Part shown: positions 34,313-44,913 of the stretch, piece after piece | Layout: each line of letters starts with the position of its first letter | Numbering within the stretch: position 1 is the first letter of the stretch | Assembly: GCF_963678635.1 (NCBI RefSeq) | Contig: NC_087065.1 | Span: 68,450,956-68,514,955 of the forward strand | Source of the DNA: Symsagittifera roscoffensis | Lineage: Eukaryota > Xenacoelomorpha > Acoela > Convolutidae | DNA: 64,000 bases | Direction of reading: 5' to 3' | The notes under the pieces: model-generated | Told to the model about the DNA's origin: nothing | What the model saw: only the letters and a program-made list of their open reading frames with translations | Database searches by the model: none | Translations under genes and position numbers: made by a program

Positions 34313-35156
34313 AGAGGGATTTGGCAATTCTCGAGTTCTCAAGTTGGGCAGAACGGGTATCGTTAGAATCCACATTACATTATAGGAGATAAGTGTAAAA
34401 TTGGATAAGCGAAATCCCCCAGTTTTGAGGAACGTTTTTACTTGAGCAGGCCTGGAAACAGGTCTACGGTTTTCTCTTGAGAGGTTTAGCACCCGGCGCT
34501 TAAAGTAATTTTTAGGCTTAAGAAGGGGGGCTAGAAAGGGGGGAGGTTAGAAGGGGGACTGGTTAAGTTAGAGGTTGGCGGTTGTAAATTGTAAAAAGGG
34601 GGAAATTAGAGTAACTAATTAGTCGACATCGTTGACTTAGTTACATTAGAAATTAACACGCGTTGGTAATATTAGGTGGAGATCCAAAATTCAACTCGAG
34701 TTAAGACTGGTACGCTGGTTGGTTTGGTAGGGGGGACCGGATATAGACAGCTTTTGTGATACCCCATAAGATCACTAGTGGGGGGAGGAAAACGCGTGGC
34801 AATTAGGTACCAGACAATTTTTTTTTTTTTAGACGAAAGGTAGACATTGGTCACCTTTAAATTTTAGGTGGGCTCATTTTTCTGTTTTTATTATTTTTCT
34901 TACTTAAAATTTTTGTTGCATTTTATTGAGGATTTGTGTTTGGTTTTATACGAACAGGTGATCACAAGATACCTGCGCACCTACATTGAAATAGAAACAA
35001 CCAAAAAGAAGAGGGGGGTCAGCATTTGGCTTTTAAGAGAGGGTTTTTGGGAAAATTTTACTAGAGCTTGAGTGGTGGTACAAGGTACAGTGGTTCAAGA
35101 AGACCCTACAACGAGGAAGACACTCCGTGACGAGTATTGGGACAAGACCGAAGAAG

Positions 35157-35812
35157 TCTTGGGACAGAGCAGTCTTGGGACAGTGGTCTTGGGACAGGGT
35201 CTTGGGACAGTGGTCTTGGGACAGGGTCTTGGGACAGTGGTCTTGGGACAGTGGTCTTGGGACAGGTTCTTGGGACAGTGGTCTTGGGACAGTGGTCTTG
35301 GGACAGGGTCTTGGGACAGTGGTCTTGGGACAGTGGTCTTGGGACAGGGTCTTGGGACAGGGGTCTTGGGACAGTGGTCTTGGGACAGGGTCTTGGGACA
35401 GTGGTCTTGGGACAGTCTTGGGACAGTGGTCTTGGGACACTAGTCTTGGGACACTAGTCTTGGGACACCAGCCTTGGGACACTGGTCTTGGGACACTGCC
35501 CTTGGGACACTAGTCTTGGGACACTAGTCTTGGGATACCAGCCTTGGGACACTGGTCTTGGGACACTACCCTTGGGACACTAGTCTTGGGACAGTAGTCT
35601 TGGGACACTAGCCTTGGGACACTAGTCTTGGGACAGTAGTCTTGGGACACTGGTCTTGGGACACTACCCTTGGGACAGTAGTCTTGGGACACTAGCCTTG
35701 GGACACTAGCCTTGGGACAGTAGTCTTGGGACACTAGCCTTGGGACACTGGTCTTGGGACAGTAGTCTTGGGACACTAGTCTTGGAACAGTGGTCTTGGT
35801 ACAAGGGTCTTA
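35157..35812 (+). repeat. Minisatellite, 13-14-bp unit CTTGGGACAGTGGT
   Basis: About 46 units. The 5' part is dominated by CTTGGGACAGTGGT and CTTGGGACAGGGT; the 3' part by CTTGGGACACTAGT, CTTGGGACACTACC and CTTGGGACAGTAGT. The gradient of variants suggests growth from one or both ends. CTTGGGAC is constant. The unit length leaves several frames open on both strands, but there are no gene signs. Confidence 0.95.
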
Positions 35813-36030
35813 GGACACTAACGGAGAGTACTGTGATAGTGACGAATAGTCTTGGGACGGTATAGAAATTGAAGTCAAATTACAACAAGTGCGTTTTAAG
35901 ACAGAATAAGACAAATCGAAATAGGTAGGGTTAAGACCAAATTAAGGAAAATTTTTCGGAGGTTTTAGGAAGAGAATTGGATAAGGTTTTTAACACGTTG
36001 TACAGAATTTGTTACCACAAAAAATATTTT

Positions 36031-36050
36031 TTTTTTTTTTTTACCCTTAG
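36031..36050 (+). promoter_or_regulatory. Strong 3' splice site before gag-pol
   Basis: A run of T (about 16) followed by ACCCTTAG, with AG at 36049-36050, only 55 bases before the gag-pol ATG at 36106. An ideal acceptor; it would remove the repeat-rich leader from gag-pol mRNA or accept a spliced leader. Confidence 0.5.
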
Positions 36051-36105
36051 AATAGAATCGTGTATATAATAAAATTGTAAATAAAAGCGGTTGTAAATAG
36101 AAATA

Positions 36106-39100
36106 ATGAGGCGGAGTAGGGTACCGGTGCTCGAAAAAAGGTCAAGTGGATCAAACACGAAATATAATTCATCGCTGCGCGGAACGACATCAACGGGCCC
36201 AAAGATAACGAAGACGAACTTTTCAGTTAACATGGTCAGCACAAGGAGTACAGCGGACAACAGGGCGAAAGAGGGCACGGAAGGGGAGCGAGTAGAACCC
36301 ACCATCGAGATTGATCTAGAGACACCCGATCAAAGTGTGGATGAAACAAGGAAGATGGCGACAGAGTCAACTCCAATGCCCAATGCAGAGGAACCGAACC
36401 AGAAACCCATAGAGTTCTCACCGATAGATGACGCGGAAGATGCAATAGGCAACACCGAAGAAACGGTGAAAGAAGACTCTCAAGTAAAGAGGACATCTTT
36501 TACGGAAAAATTGGGAATAATGTTCGGAATAAAAACGAAAGAAAACGTGACTGAAGAACCAAAAGCAGAAAGAGCACGAACATTTGGTACAGTAAGCACG
36601 AAAACGACAGAAACCGGCCAGAATGAGGAACAAGCTAAAGCAGAGGCTACGGCCGAAGAGAAACTCACGGCTGACCATGAAGAGACTACCATTGAGCTGG
36701 GCGACTTGTTGGCGAAATTAAATCAGATCGACAAAAGACTTAAGAACAGTGAAGAAGACAGAGAGGTGATAAAAAAGGAGATAAGATACAACAAGCACGA
36801 GTATCTAGACAGTTATTTTAACCTAGCTAAGGCAACAGATGAGAGACTCAAGGAAATGTCAGATAAGGTAGAAGCCACCAATGAAGAACGAGAAAAGAAC
36901 ATCAAAACAGACATGCAACAGTTGAAGAACCGATATGATGATGTCAACAGCCAATTAGGGAGCCTGGAAAGGAGATTGGACACAATGAGCAAGAGTCAAG
37001 CCGAGAGTTCGTGTGCAATACAGGCGAAGTTGGATGCAATCTTGAGAGGTTCTACTCCACAAGAAAGACCGGCAGCGGATCGTACGCAAAGCACCAGAGT
37101 TGACTTTGTAGAACCACAAAGGAACAAACGGCAATCGACACCGTTGCCCTTAACCAGGGATGCGATAAGCATAGCACCAACAGCTGCGAAAACAATAATG
37201 AAGAATGGAACGTCGAATACAACGACTGCTCCGGGAGATTCAACAGCTAACAGCAACACAGGACCGGATGCTATGACATGGGCCAGCACTTGGGAGATGA
37301 TGAACAGGACTCTAGAGGCCTTCGCCACGAGGAACACTGACTCGAGCGACAGGAGAGAGGGAAAATCAAGAAAGACATTCAAGAAGCCAAAAGAATTCAA
37401 GGACGACTCCGATGGATGCATTGACACTTGGGTGGAAGTGATGAGATTACATCTAGAACAAGACAACTTGAGTGACGAAAGACAAGCATGTACAGCCATA
37501 CTGAGCAACTTGGAAGGAACGGCATTAAAATGCGTGGTCGCAAAGAAGGAGGAAGAACGTGACACCGCGGACAAGATCTTCGAGATATTGCTGAATCGAT
37601 TCGGGTCAGGCATGAAGGGTCACCAAGCGATGATGCGATTTGAAAAGAGAAGGCAGAGGGACGACGAGTCAATAGATCGGTTCCTAGATGACCTCGAGAG
37701 CTTGAGAAGGAGGAGTGACCCAGAGGAGTCGACAAATAGACGGAACTTTAGCATTGCCTCGAAGTTCATCGATGGGGTGAAAAGTGATGACTTAAGGACA
37801 ATGTTAGCAACATACTACACATTGTCGAAGGACAGCGCACCCACCCCAGAAGAAATGAGACAGAAATCAAGAGAATACATGCTGATGAAACCTAAGAAGT
37901 ACTCATATTCCGAAAACAGGAACACGCAAGGGGGAAGCCAACCCCAGAGGTCATCATGGTACAAACCTAGAGATGATATGGACAAGCGCAGATCATGCGC
38001 GAACTGCGGGTCAGCGGATCATCATGTGGCTGACTGCACAACGTACAAACAAGGCATGAAGAGCCTAGGTTATGCACCGGATGAAGAGGATATGAGCCAG
38101 ATGGAGGAACACGAGTACTATAATGGCTTGATCATCAAGATAGGCGCCAGATGCTTCTTCTGTAACCAGGAGGGGCACTTCAGAATGGATTGTCCCTTGT
38201 TCTGGGAAGCGGTCAAGGACCAGAATCACCCCAAACATAAGTTGGCATTAGCGGCGGTGCAGAATCAGCGGAACAGGCAAAACGAGTTTGAATCTAGGAA
38301 CTTGGGGGCACCAAACACCGAATTGCCGACGAAGACAGTGAAAGCTGTTACACATGTTAGTGGTGCGTTAGAGTCCGCGGCCGGAAGCTCTCTAGAGATA
38401 AATTATGAGAAAGCGGCGACGGAAGCAATTGCCAAAGTGAAACAAGATCTGGCTGCGAAAGAAATAGAGCAACGACTAAAGTTGGAGATCGAAAGACAGA
38501 ATTTTAACGGAGCATTAACCGGATCGAACTCAATACCAGAGGCTAGAACGGGCTCAATGAAGACCGGGAATTGTAACACCGTGAAAATGGTGACAGGTAA
38601 ACCTTTTGGAATATCGAAAACCGGAGCAAGAATAATGTCGATAATCACAGTGGGCGGACACGAGGTAACCAGAAACTTGAGCGAGCCGAGCGACCAGACG
38701 ATAATGCACATTGACGTGTATGCAGACTACTTGAGTGGAATAAGTCCACAAACGACTTCTAGAGCGCTCAGGGCACTACTCACGAGAGGGGGCAGCAAAT
38801 CGGTACGTGTTGATAATAGGTACACTGAAGCTTATGGTCCACACGAGGTCATGCTAAATATAGATGGAATCAACATCTATACCAAGACGATGATAACATG
38901 CGACGAAGACCTAATTGGACAAATCTATGTAGGGAAAGAAGAATTGAAAGTAAGATCGATCGGACACTGTGCCATGCTTGAAGAAGATGCAATGCACATC
39001 GGGACGGAAGCAGACGTGACAGGGCACGTGCTAGACATAAATGGCAAAAAGACTCAGTTGCGTGGATTACTTGACACGGGAGCAGTCTTGAGCGTCATAC

Positions 39101-42100
39101 CAATCGAAACATGGGAAAAGATGGGCTTTGACAAAGGTGACTTGATAGACTCGAGAATACGGCTGTCAGCTGCAAACAAAGGGGCCCTACGGGTGCTGGG
39201 CAGGACGCCGATAATAGCCCTCAATTTGGGGGAACGTAACCTGTGGATGAGCTTCATCGTGGTAGAAAACCTAGATGAATCTGACCAATTCATTTTGGGC
39301 AGAGACTTCATCAGGAATTTCGACGTAACGATAGATCTAAATAATGCAATGTTCAGGATACGGAACCCGGATAGGAGGTACGCAATCAAACCGGTAAATT
39401 TAATAATGGCAAATGAGAACAAAGCACCGGTATTCTTGAGTAGGAGAGTGAGGTTAAAAGCTAATGAAGCGGCAATCGTAAGCTTGAGGATGAAAAATTA
39501 TAATGAACTAAGTGACAACAAGCAAGTGTGTATAGTTCCAAATCCTAATAGTCAAAGCGCTGCTGTTTTAGGAAGATCATTTTCGATAACGAAGAGCGGC
39601 CTCTGCGTCAGTGTCTTGTTAAATACCCTTGATATACCGATCACGATACAGAGAGGCAGGAAGCTGGGATATGCTTTACCGGTTAAAACTCGATATGAAA
39701 CAATTGAAAACTCAAAACAAAATGAAGTTGTTGATTGTCCCAACCACAGGGACAAAATTTGTATCTTGAGACGATTGCAGAGAATAAAAGATTCTTCAGG
39801 TCTTATCAAATCACTTAAGTCAGAAACGGACGATGGGCTTTCGAGCTGTTCGAACTTTCCAGAGCGACCCACACTAGATGAAATGCAAATTGATAAACCG
39901 GTTCTGCCGGAGATTGAACATTTAAGGGGCAAACTGAAAGATGAACAGCTCGAAGCTATCAAGGACGTACTAGAGCGAAACGAGGAGGTCTTTTCAAGGC
40001 ATAAGGCGGATATCGGGTGTTGTAATTTTGTTGAACATGAAATTGAACTTGAGGAAAACGCGGTACCACACAGGGAGGGGGCGAGGCGCATGACCCCACA
40101 CAAATCGGACGCGTGTAGAAAAGAAATCGAAACGTTACTAGAGTATGACATGATAGAACCATCCAAGTCACCGTGGGCGTGTGGAGTAGTGATGGCCAAA
40201 AAGAAAGGCGACCAGTTAAGGTTTTGTTGTGACTTTCGATACCTGAACTCCGTCACGGTGAAGGATGCCTATCCCATACCTAGAATTGATGAGAGCCTCT
40301 CGAAGTTAGGTGATGCGAAATTTTTTACGACTCTTGATTTAGGCTCGGCCTTTTGGCAGGTACCATTAAGGAAGCAAGACAGGGACAAGACAGGGTTCGC
40401 CTGCGAGTTGGGTCTGTTTCAATGGAAACGGATGCCGTTTGGACTCTGCAATGCAACAGCCACGTTTCAGCGGCTGATGGCACACGCGTTGATAGGCGTG
40501 ACGAAGAAGTACGGCAACCTGGTAATGTGCTACGTGGACGACGTGGTAATAGCAACGCCGACACTAGAAGACCACATCGAAAGGCTTGACGAGGTGTTCG
40601 CGTGCATGAAAAGATCGGGGCTGAAGTGTAAACCATCAAAGTGCGAGATACTCAAGGACTCGATTAAATACTTGGGAAGGATGGTAGATAAGCACGGCAT
40701 CAGACCTGATCCAGACGCCGTGGAAGCAGTCCTAACCTGGAAATCACCGAAGACGGAGCACCAGCTGATGAGCTTCCTGGGTTTCGCCAACTATTATAGA
40801 GAATTCATCAAGGGCTATGCGGACAAGGTATACCCGATGCAACAACTAATGAGACATAAGGGCAAGAAGTTCACGTGGAACAACGCGGCAGAAGAGTCAT
40901 TCCAGAGAATAAAGAAAGAGCTATGTGAGGCACCAGTACTGGGTATGCCGACAGAGAAGGGGATGTACGTGCTAGACACGGACGCGTCAGTAGTCGCTAT
41001 TTCTGGGATTCTCCATCAAGAACAAGAATGGAATGGGAAGACAGTCTTGAGACCAATAGCATACGGGAGCAAGGTCCTAAGTGACACAGAAATGAAGTAC
41101 GGAGCACCGAAAGCAGAGATGTTCGCGGTGGTCACCTTTGTCGAAAAATACAGAGCATACCTAGGCAGTGAGCCCTTCAAGCTGCGAGTCGACAACCGAG
41201 CACTAAGCTGGCTGAAAACGTACTCAATGGACCAGAGCTATATTGGGAGGTGGATAGTTCGCTTGGATGGATACAACATGATAATTGAGCACAGAACACG
41301 AGATAAACATCAAAATGCTGACAGCTTGAGTAAGAAGACGGAGTTCTACGAGAGGCAAGAACAAAGAGAGGCGGACAGACCTGAGATCAAAGATGGCTTC
41401 TCCTTCATGGACAAAGAAACGTACGACAGTCTTCCACTCACGAGATGGCTGGACAAATCAGGCAAACCGATTGAAGATCATCCCGAATTGCCGAAAGAAA
41501 CTCTTGAAAAGACCATCTTGAAGAAAAGCAGTGGGATTCCGATAGGAATAATGCTCAAGTCCAAAATCGTGAGGGAGACACTCAAGGCAAAAGGTTATGA
41601 TCTCACCCAGGTAGAGGAGGGAACGGTCCGAATAGATGAAGACTTAATGAGGTTGCTTGAGAAACTATCAGATGACAAGCCCGTGATCCAAGGGAAAGGT
41701 CAGGAGGCACCGGAACTAACCATACTTCGGAGAGAAGAAACAGTGAACAATACTGACGTCTCAAAAGGAAGCATCACTGATAGCAAGGAAGTTGTGCGAT
41801 CACTAGTTGAAAAAATCCCCGACAAAATTCTGGAGCAGACAAAAGTCAGGGATAAAAAAGTAACATTCAGAGAAGAAGTTGAACACCTGGGACTAGATCA
41901 AGAGTCCGGGGAGTGGTCCAGATTCATGGAAGAAGACGAAACCGGAGAAGGGAAATTGTCCGGGGAGCGTGAAGAATGGGATGAAGACTCGGATGAGAGC
42001 AGCGAAGACCAAGACAGTCTATGCATGATACTGGCGGAAGAGAAGATAAGACAGCACGACAGGGAATTACAGACGGATCCATCTTCAGGGACGTACAATC

Positions 42101-44913
42101 TGGAAATACAAGATGTACGAGGTGGTGAAGAGCTCGAGAAAATAGCAGTTTCAAGAAAACCACTAAGGGAACTATCGTGCAACTCAAACGTCAGAACGAA
42201 TCTGGTACCAGAAGACGACATGAAAATCGTGAAAAGGATGATATGTGTGAAGCTGAGCGATGACATCCACAACCCTGGTGAAATGAATGGACAGATCATG
42301 GCGCTAAAGGAGCACGTTAAGGCGAGATACAGGCTGTCTGACCTAATAAGGGCCCAGAGGAATGACAAAATGACAAGTAACCTCTCCAAATGGATCCATT
42401 CGGGAGTCAAGGAGAAGGGGGAACTTGAGGAAGACAGCTACAAGATCTTGAGCCAGTTCTACAAAGAAAAGAGAGATTTACTTTATCACACAGCTGAAGG
42501 GGTGGTAGCGTGCAAGAGAAGAGATGAGGAAAAAATATTACACAAACACAACCTCATCATACTACCACAACTGTACCAAACGGAAGTGCTTTTCAGATCA
42601 CACGACCAGATGGGCCATCAGGGGATAGATAAAGTACAACAAAGGATACTTCACAGGTTTGACTGGCCGGGAATGAGAAAAGCTTGCGAGAGGTGGGTGA
42701 ATGCCTGCCTAGCATGCCTTCAAGTAAAAGACCCAAGGAAGATGAAGTTTCCCCTCAAGTCGGTCGAGAGTTCGGAATTCAATGAAGTGGTGCAGATAGA
42801 CCATCAGAAAATCTGCATGACGGAGTCGGGTTATAACCAAATACTAGTTATAATAGATCACTTCACCAAGTTGGCGGAAGCGGTTCCGTGCCAGACAGCC
42901 TCAGCAGAGGAGACATGTGATCACCTGATAACGCATTGGATATCGCGATATGGTTGTCCAATGACTTTCCAGTCAGACAACGGCAAGGCTTTTGTGGGGG
43001 ACTTGACAAAAGAATTGATGAAGAGATCACACATTGCTCAAGCACACTCGACGACCTATCATCCACAGACCAATGGGTTGGTAGAGAGACAGAACAGGAC
43101 ACTGGTGAACATGCTCAGGGTGTACTGCTCGAGATACATGACGGACTGGGACAAATACCTGCCACAAGTAGTAGGAGCCTATAATAGTACTCAGCACTCA
43201 ACGACGGGTATCAGTCCTTTCATGATGTTGACAGGCAGGGAAAGGGCAATGCCTCTAACATTCTTCTACCCGGAGTACGAGGGGAAGAGGACGTCACCTC
43301 AAGCATACGTGAAGGAAGCGATCAAAAGACAACAAGAGCTAAACGAGCTATGTCGGAGAAACACGGCGCAAGCGCAAATGAGGCAACGCAAGAAATATGA
43401 CGAAAAGATACTAAGAGCAAAGCCATACGAAGTGGGCCAATACGTGTGGGTTTTCCAAAATGTCATACCGCCCAAGGGAACAAAGAAACTACTCAAGAAA
43501 TGGAGAGGACCGTTCATGATTACGGAAGTACATCAACAAGGAAGGTTCTATCGCTTGAGTACAGGGCGAGCAGCACATTACGAAAATCTGAAGCCTCACA
43601 TTCCGTCTCCGGAGGACTGGTGCCTGCCAAAAGACATGGAAGGTCTTGAGTACCTGGTGGTGGAACCAGCGTGCGAAGTGAATGAGAAAGGCACTAGAGA
43701 GAAAAATGATGGTAATGAGAACTTGAGTTTGGACGACAACGAAAAGATAGAAGTGGAGTCGGATGCAGGTTCATTTGTAGAAGAAGACTGGAACGATCCC
43801 GAGCAAAACGAGGTACCGAAGTGGATGGAACCGGATCGACCAACACCACCGGAAACCAGGACGGGCAATCGTAAACGAACAGGTATGAGGTACAATAGGT
43901 ACGGGGATGACTTCTTGATCGATAAGATACAGCCAGACAAGTTGGGCGATGAACTACTAAGCGCAGGCGAACTGGAGGCCGAAGAGGAATGGCAAGTGAT
44001 TGACGATGGTGGACATTATCCGCAGGATGATTACTCGACGCCAGAATTGGAGACGGATCTCGAGCAGAGTGAAATAGAAAGGAGGGAGAACACGAACTTG
44101 AGGATTCTAGAGTGGATGCGTGAGGTCAAAGACGAGAGCCGCGAAGGACAAAGCATTCAGCAAATCGATGTATCAGCAGCAAATTACATGAAGACAGAGG
44201 ACCCTCTTTTCGGATGGACAGCAACAGACAGGCCACTGGACATCCCCAAGGACAATTCAGACCCGACTACATCGACGGGGACGTCGATAAATATTTTTGT
44301 CCGGGGAGTGGGGGTAGGACTTACCCACACCGAAAATTTGATGATAAAGAAGCTCAAGGAAGTGAGGGAAACAAGCGGATTGGAACTGGAGGAAGAAGAA
44401 CAAGAGCCTACCATAGGAAGGAATTTCAAAACGAAATTCGAAATACCCAATGAATACTCAGAGAACATCATGATAACGGATAGCGACTTCATCCTGTCAA
44501 ACAGGACCAGCGCGATCTGCATCACGGCGGACATGAGTTTCAAATCAAGATTGGAGGCTGACTTCAAAAGAGAGTACCAGAACGTAGAGTTTCTGTTCAG
44601 ACAGAGGCCAGGACTGGGAGGCATAGCGGCGCTTCCACCGTCAGTGGCACAAGTCCCGGGCAAATACCTCTGCTTCCTAGTAACGAGAGTCAACGACAGA
44701 AACATAATTGATCCCGAACACGTGATATTGGCACTGACAAGACTACGTGACTTCATGATTGAAAGAGGAATAGTGGAGGTCTCGATGCCGGTGTACGACC
44801 CAAACAGGGGCAAACTGAGCTCGAGGGAATTGTATGCTATCCTACATGTGGTCTTTGCAGAAACCGAGATAATGGTGCATCTTCACAAGAAGTACTACTT
44901 GAGCATCGCCTGA
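36106..44913 (+). CDS. Element B Gag-Pol polyprotein, 2935 aa, with C-terminal macrodomain-like module
   Basis: One uninterrupted ORF. Residues about 190-330 form a charged coiled coil; about 440-580 is a Ty3-type Gag capsid region (TWVEVMRLHLEQDNLSDE onward); two zinc knuckles follow (C-x2-C-x4-H-x4-C types, near 630 and 683). Protease: LLDTGA with Asp at 990 and ILGRDF near 1064. RT: LDLGSAFWQVPL near 1410 and YVDD at 1476-1479. RNase H: LDTDAS near 1623. Integrase: HHCC zinc domain from 2166, catalytic Asp 2232, Asp 2291, Glu 2327 (35-residue spacing), then a C-terminal domain (KPYEVGQYVWVF). Residues about 2789-2935 resemble a macrodomain. An inner ATG at 36232 (MVSTRST) is an alternative start. 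No frameshift between gag and pol, so Gag:Pol ratio must be set some other way. Confidence 0.93.
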   Translation: MRRSRVPVLEKRSSGSNTKYNSSLRGTTSTGPKITKTNFSVNMVSTRSTADNRAKEGTEGERVEPTIEIDLETPDQSVDETRKMATESTPMPNAEEPNQKPIEFSPIDDAEDAIGNTEETVKEDSQVKRTSFTEKLGIMFGIKTKENVTEEPKAERARTFGTVSTKTTETGQNEEQAKAEATAEEKLTADHEETTIELGDLLAKLNQIDKRLKNSEEDREVIKKEIRYNKHEYLDSYFNLAKATDERLKEMSDKVEATNEEREKNIKTDMQQLKNRYDDVNSQLGSLERRLDTMSKSQAESSCAIQAKLDAILRGSTPQERPAADRTQSTRVDFVEPQRNKRQSTPLPLTRDAISIAPTAAKTIMKNGTSNTTTAPGDSTANSNTGPDAMTWASTWEMMNRTLEAFATRNTDSSDRREGKSRKTFKKPKEFKDDSDGCIDTWVEVMRLHLEQDNLSDERQACTAILSNLEGTALKCVVAKKEEERDTADKIFEILLNRFGSGMKGHQAMMRFEKRRQRDDESIDRFLDDLESLRRRSDPEESTNRRNFSIASKFIDGVKSDDLRTMLATYYTLSKDSAPTPEEMRQKSREYMLMKPKKYSYSENRNTQGGSQPQRSSWYKPRDDMDKRRSCANCGSADHHVADCTTYKQGMKSLGYAPDEEDMSQMEEHEYYNGLIIKIGARCFFCNQEGHFRMDCPLFWEAVKDQNHPKHKLALAAVQNQRNRQNEFESRNLGAPNTELPTKTVKAVTHVSGALESAAGSSLEINYEKAATEAIAKVKQDLAAKEIEQRLKLEIERQNFNGALTGSNSIPEARTGSMKTGNCNTVKMVTGKPFGISKTGARIMSIITVGGHEVTRNLSEPSDQTIMHIDVYADYLSGISPQTTSRALRALLTRGGSKSVRVDNRYTEAYGPHEVMLNIDGINIYTKTMITCDEDLIGQIYVGKEELKVRSIGHCAMLEEDAMHIGTEADVTGHVLDINGKKTQLRGLLDTGAVLSVIPIETWEKMGFDKGDLIDSRIRLSAANKGALRVLGRTPIIALNLGERNLWMSFIVVENLDESDQFILGRDFIRNFDVTIDLNNAMFRIRNPDRRYAIKPVNLIMANENKAPVFLSRRVRLKANEAAIVSLRMKNYNELSDNKQVCIVPNPNSQSAAVLGRSFSITKSGLCVSVLLNTLDIPITIQRGRKLGYALPVKTRYETIENSKQNEVVDCPNHRDKICILRRLQRIKDSSGLIKSLKSETDDGLSSCSNFPERPTLDEMQIDKPVLPEIEHLRGKLKDEQLEAIKDVLERNEEVFSRHKADIGCCNFVEHEIELEENAVPHREGARRMTPHKSDACRKEIETLLEYDMIEPSKSPWACGVVMAKKKGDQLRFCCDFRYLNSVTVKDAYPIPRIDESLSKLGDAKFFTTLDLGSAFWQVPLRKQDRDKTGFACELGLFQWKRMPFGLCNATATFQRLMAHALIGVTKKYGNLVMCYVDDVVIATPTLEDHIERLDEVFACMKRSGLKCKPSKCEILKDSIKYLGRMVDKHGIRPDPDAVEAVLTWKSPKTEHQLMSFLGFANYYREFIKGYADKVYPMQQLMRHKGKKFTWNNAAEESFQRIKKELCEAPVLGMPTEKGMYVLDTDASVVAISGILHQEQEWNGKTVLRPIAYGSKVLSDTEMKYGAPKAEMFAVVTFVEKYRAYLGSEPFKLRVDNRALSWLKTYSMDQSYIGRWIVRLDGYNMIIEHRTRDKHQNADSLSKKTEFYERQEQREADRPEIKDGFSFMDKETYDSLPLTRWLDKSGKPIEDHPELPKETLEKTILKKSSGIPIGIMLKSKIVRETLKAKGYDLTQVEEGTVRIDEDLMRLLEKLSDDKPVIQGKGQEAPELTILRREETVNNTDVSKGSITDSKEVVRSLVEKIPDKILEQTKVRDKKVTFREEVEHLGLDQESGEWSRFMEEDETGEGKLSGEREEWDEDSDESSEDQDSLCMILAEEKIRQHDRELQTDPSSGTYNLEIQDVRGGEELEKIAVSRKPLRELSCNSNVRTNLVPEDDMKIVKRMICVKLSDDIHNPGEMNGQIMALKEHVKARYRLSDLIRAQRNDKMTSNLSKWIHSGVKEKGELEEDSYKILSQFYKEKRDLLYHTAEGVVACKRRDEEKILHKHNLIILPQLYQTEVLFRSHDQMGHQGIDKVQQRILHRFDWPGMRKACERWVNACLACLQVKDPRKMKFPLKSVESSEFNEVVQIDHQKICMTESGYNQILVIIDHFTKLAEAVPCQTASAEETCDHLITHWISRYGCPMTFQSDNGKAFVGDLTKELMKRSHIAQAHSTTYHPQTNGLVERQNRTLVNMLRVYCSRYMTDWDKYLPQVVGAYNSTQHSTTGISPFMMLTGRERAMPLTFFYPEYEGKRTSPQAYVKEAIKRQQELNELCRRNTAQAQMRQRKKYDEKILRAKPYEVGQYVWVFQNVIPPKGTKKLLKKWRGPFMITEVHQQGRFYRLSTGRAAHYENLKPHIPSPEDWCLPKDMEGLEYLVVEPACEVNEKGTREKNDGNENLSLDDNEKIEVESDAGSFVEEDWNDPEQNEVPKWMEPDRPTPPETRTGNRKRTGMRYNRYGDDFLIDKIQPDKLGDELLSAGELEAEEEWQVIDDGGHYPQDDYSTPELETDLEQSEIERRENTNLRILEWMREVKDESREGQSIQQIDVSAANYMKTEDPLFGWTATDRPLDIPKDNSDPTTSTGTSINIFVRGVGVGLTHTENLMIKKLKEVRETSGLELEEEEQEPTIGRNFKTKFEIPNEYSENIMITDSDFILSNRTSAICITADMSFKSRLEADFKREYQNVEFLFRQRPGLGGIAALPPSVAQVPGKYLCFLVTRVNDRNIIDPEHVILALTRLRDFMIERGIVEVSMPVYDPNRGKLSSRELYAILHVVFAETEIMVHLHKKYYLSIA
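44470..44910 (+). other. Macrodomain-like module at the Pol C-terminus
   Basis: Residues about 2789-2935 of Gag-Pol. The pattern follows macrodomains of the OARD1/TARG1 type: SAICITADM at the first core strand, a helix (LEADFKREYQNVEFL), KYLCFLVTR, a long helix (ALTRLRDFMIERGI), VEVSMPVYDP, and a last strand after VFAETEIMVHL. The usual Gly-rich binding loops are replaced (SFKSRLE where GxGIA is expected, YDPNRGKL where GCGLDGL is expected), so ADP-ribose binding or hydrolysis may be lost or changed. Similarity was judged by eye. Confidence 0.55.

Larger units (their letters stand above)
33624..36105 (+). other. Element B leader, 2.48 kb, untranslated
   Basis: Between LTR and gag-pol ATG. 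Holds the primer-binding-like site, a 70-bp triple repeat, a 14-bp minisatellite and, just before gag, a strong 3' splice site. Many upstream ATGs would hinder scanning, which suggests that the leader is spliced out of the gag-pol mRNA or bypassed. Frames open across the minisatellite on both strands are products of the repeat. Confidence 0.6.

Noticed and set aside
35033-35776. Long repeat-peptide frames on both strands (LGQ/WSWD-type and SQDHCPKT-type)
   Set aside because: They are products of the 13-14-bp minisatellite, whose unit lacks stop codons in several frames; no start context or conservation argues for protein.
35157-35812. CRISPR-like array
   Set aside because: Units are contiguous without spacers, inside an animal retroelement leader.
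39552-40256. 234-codon minus-strand frame opposite gag-pol, and 102-209-codon frames elsewhere
   Set aside because: Antisense shadows of a strongly biased coding strand; no splice or promoter signs.
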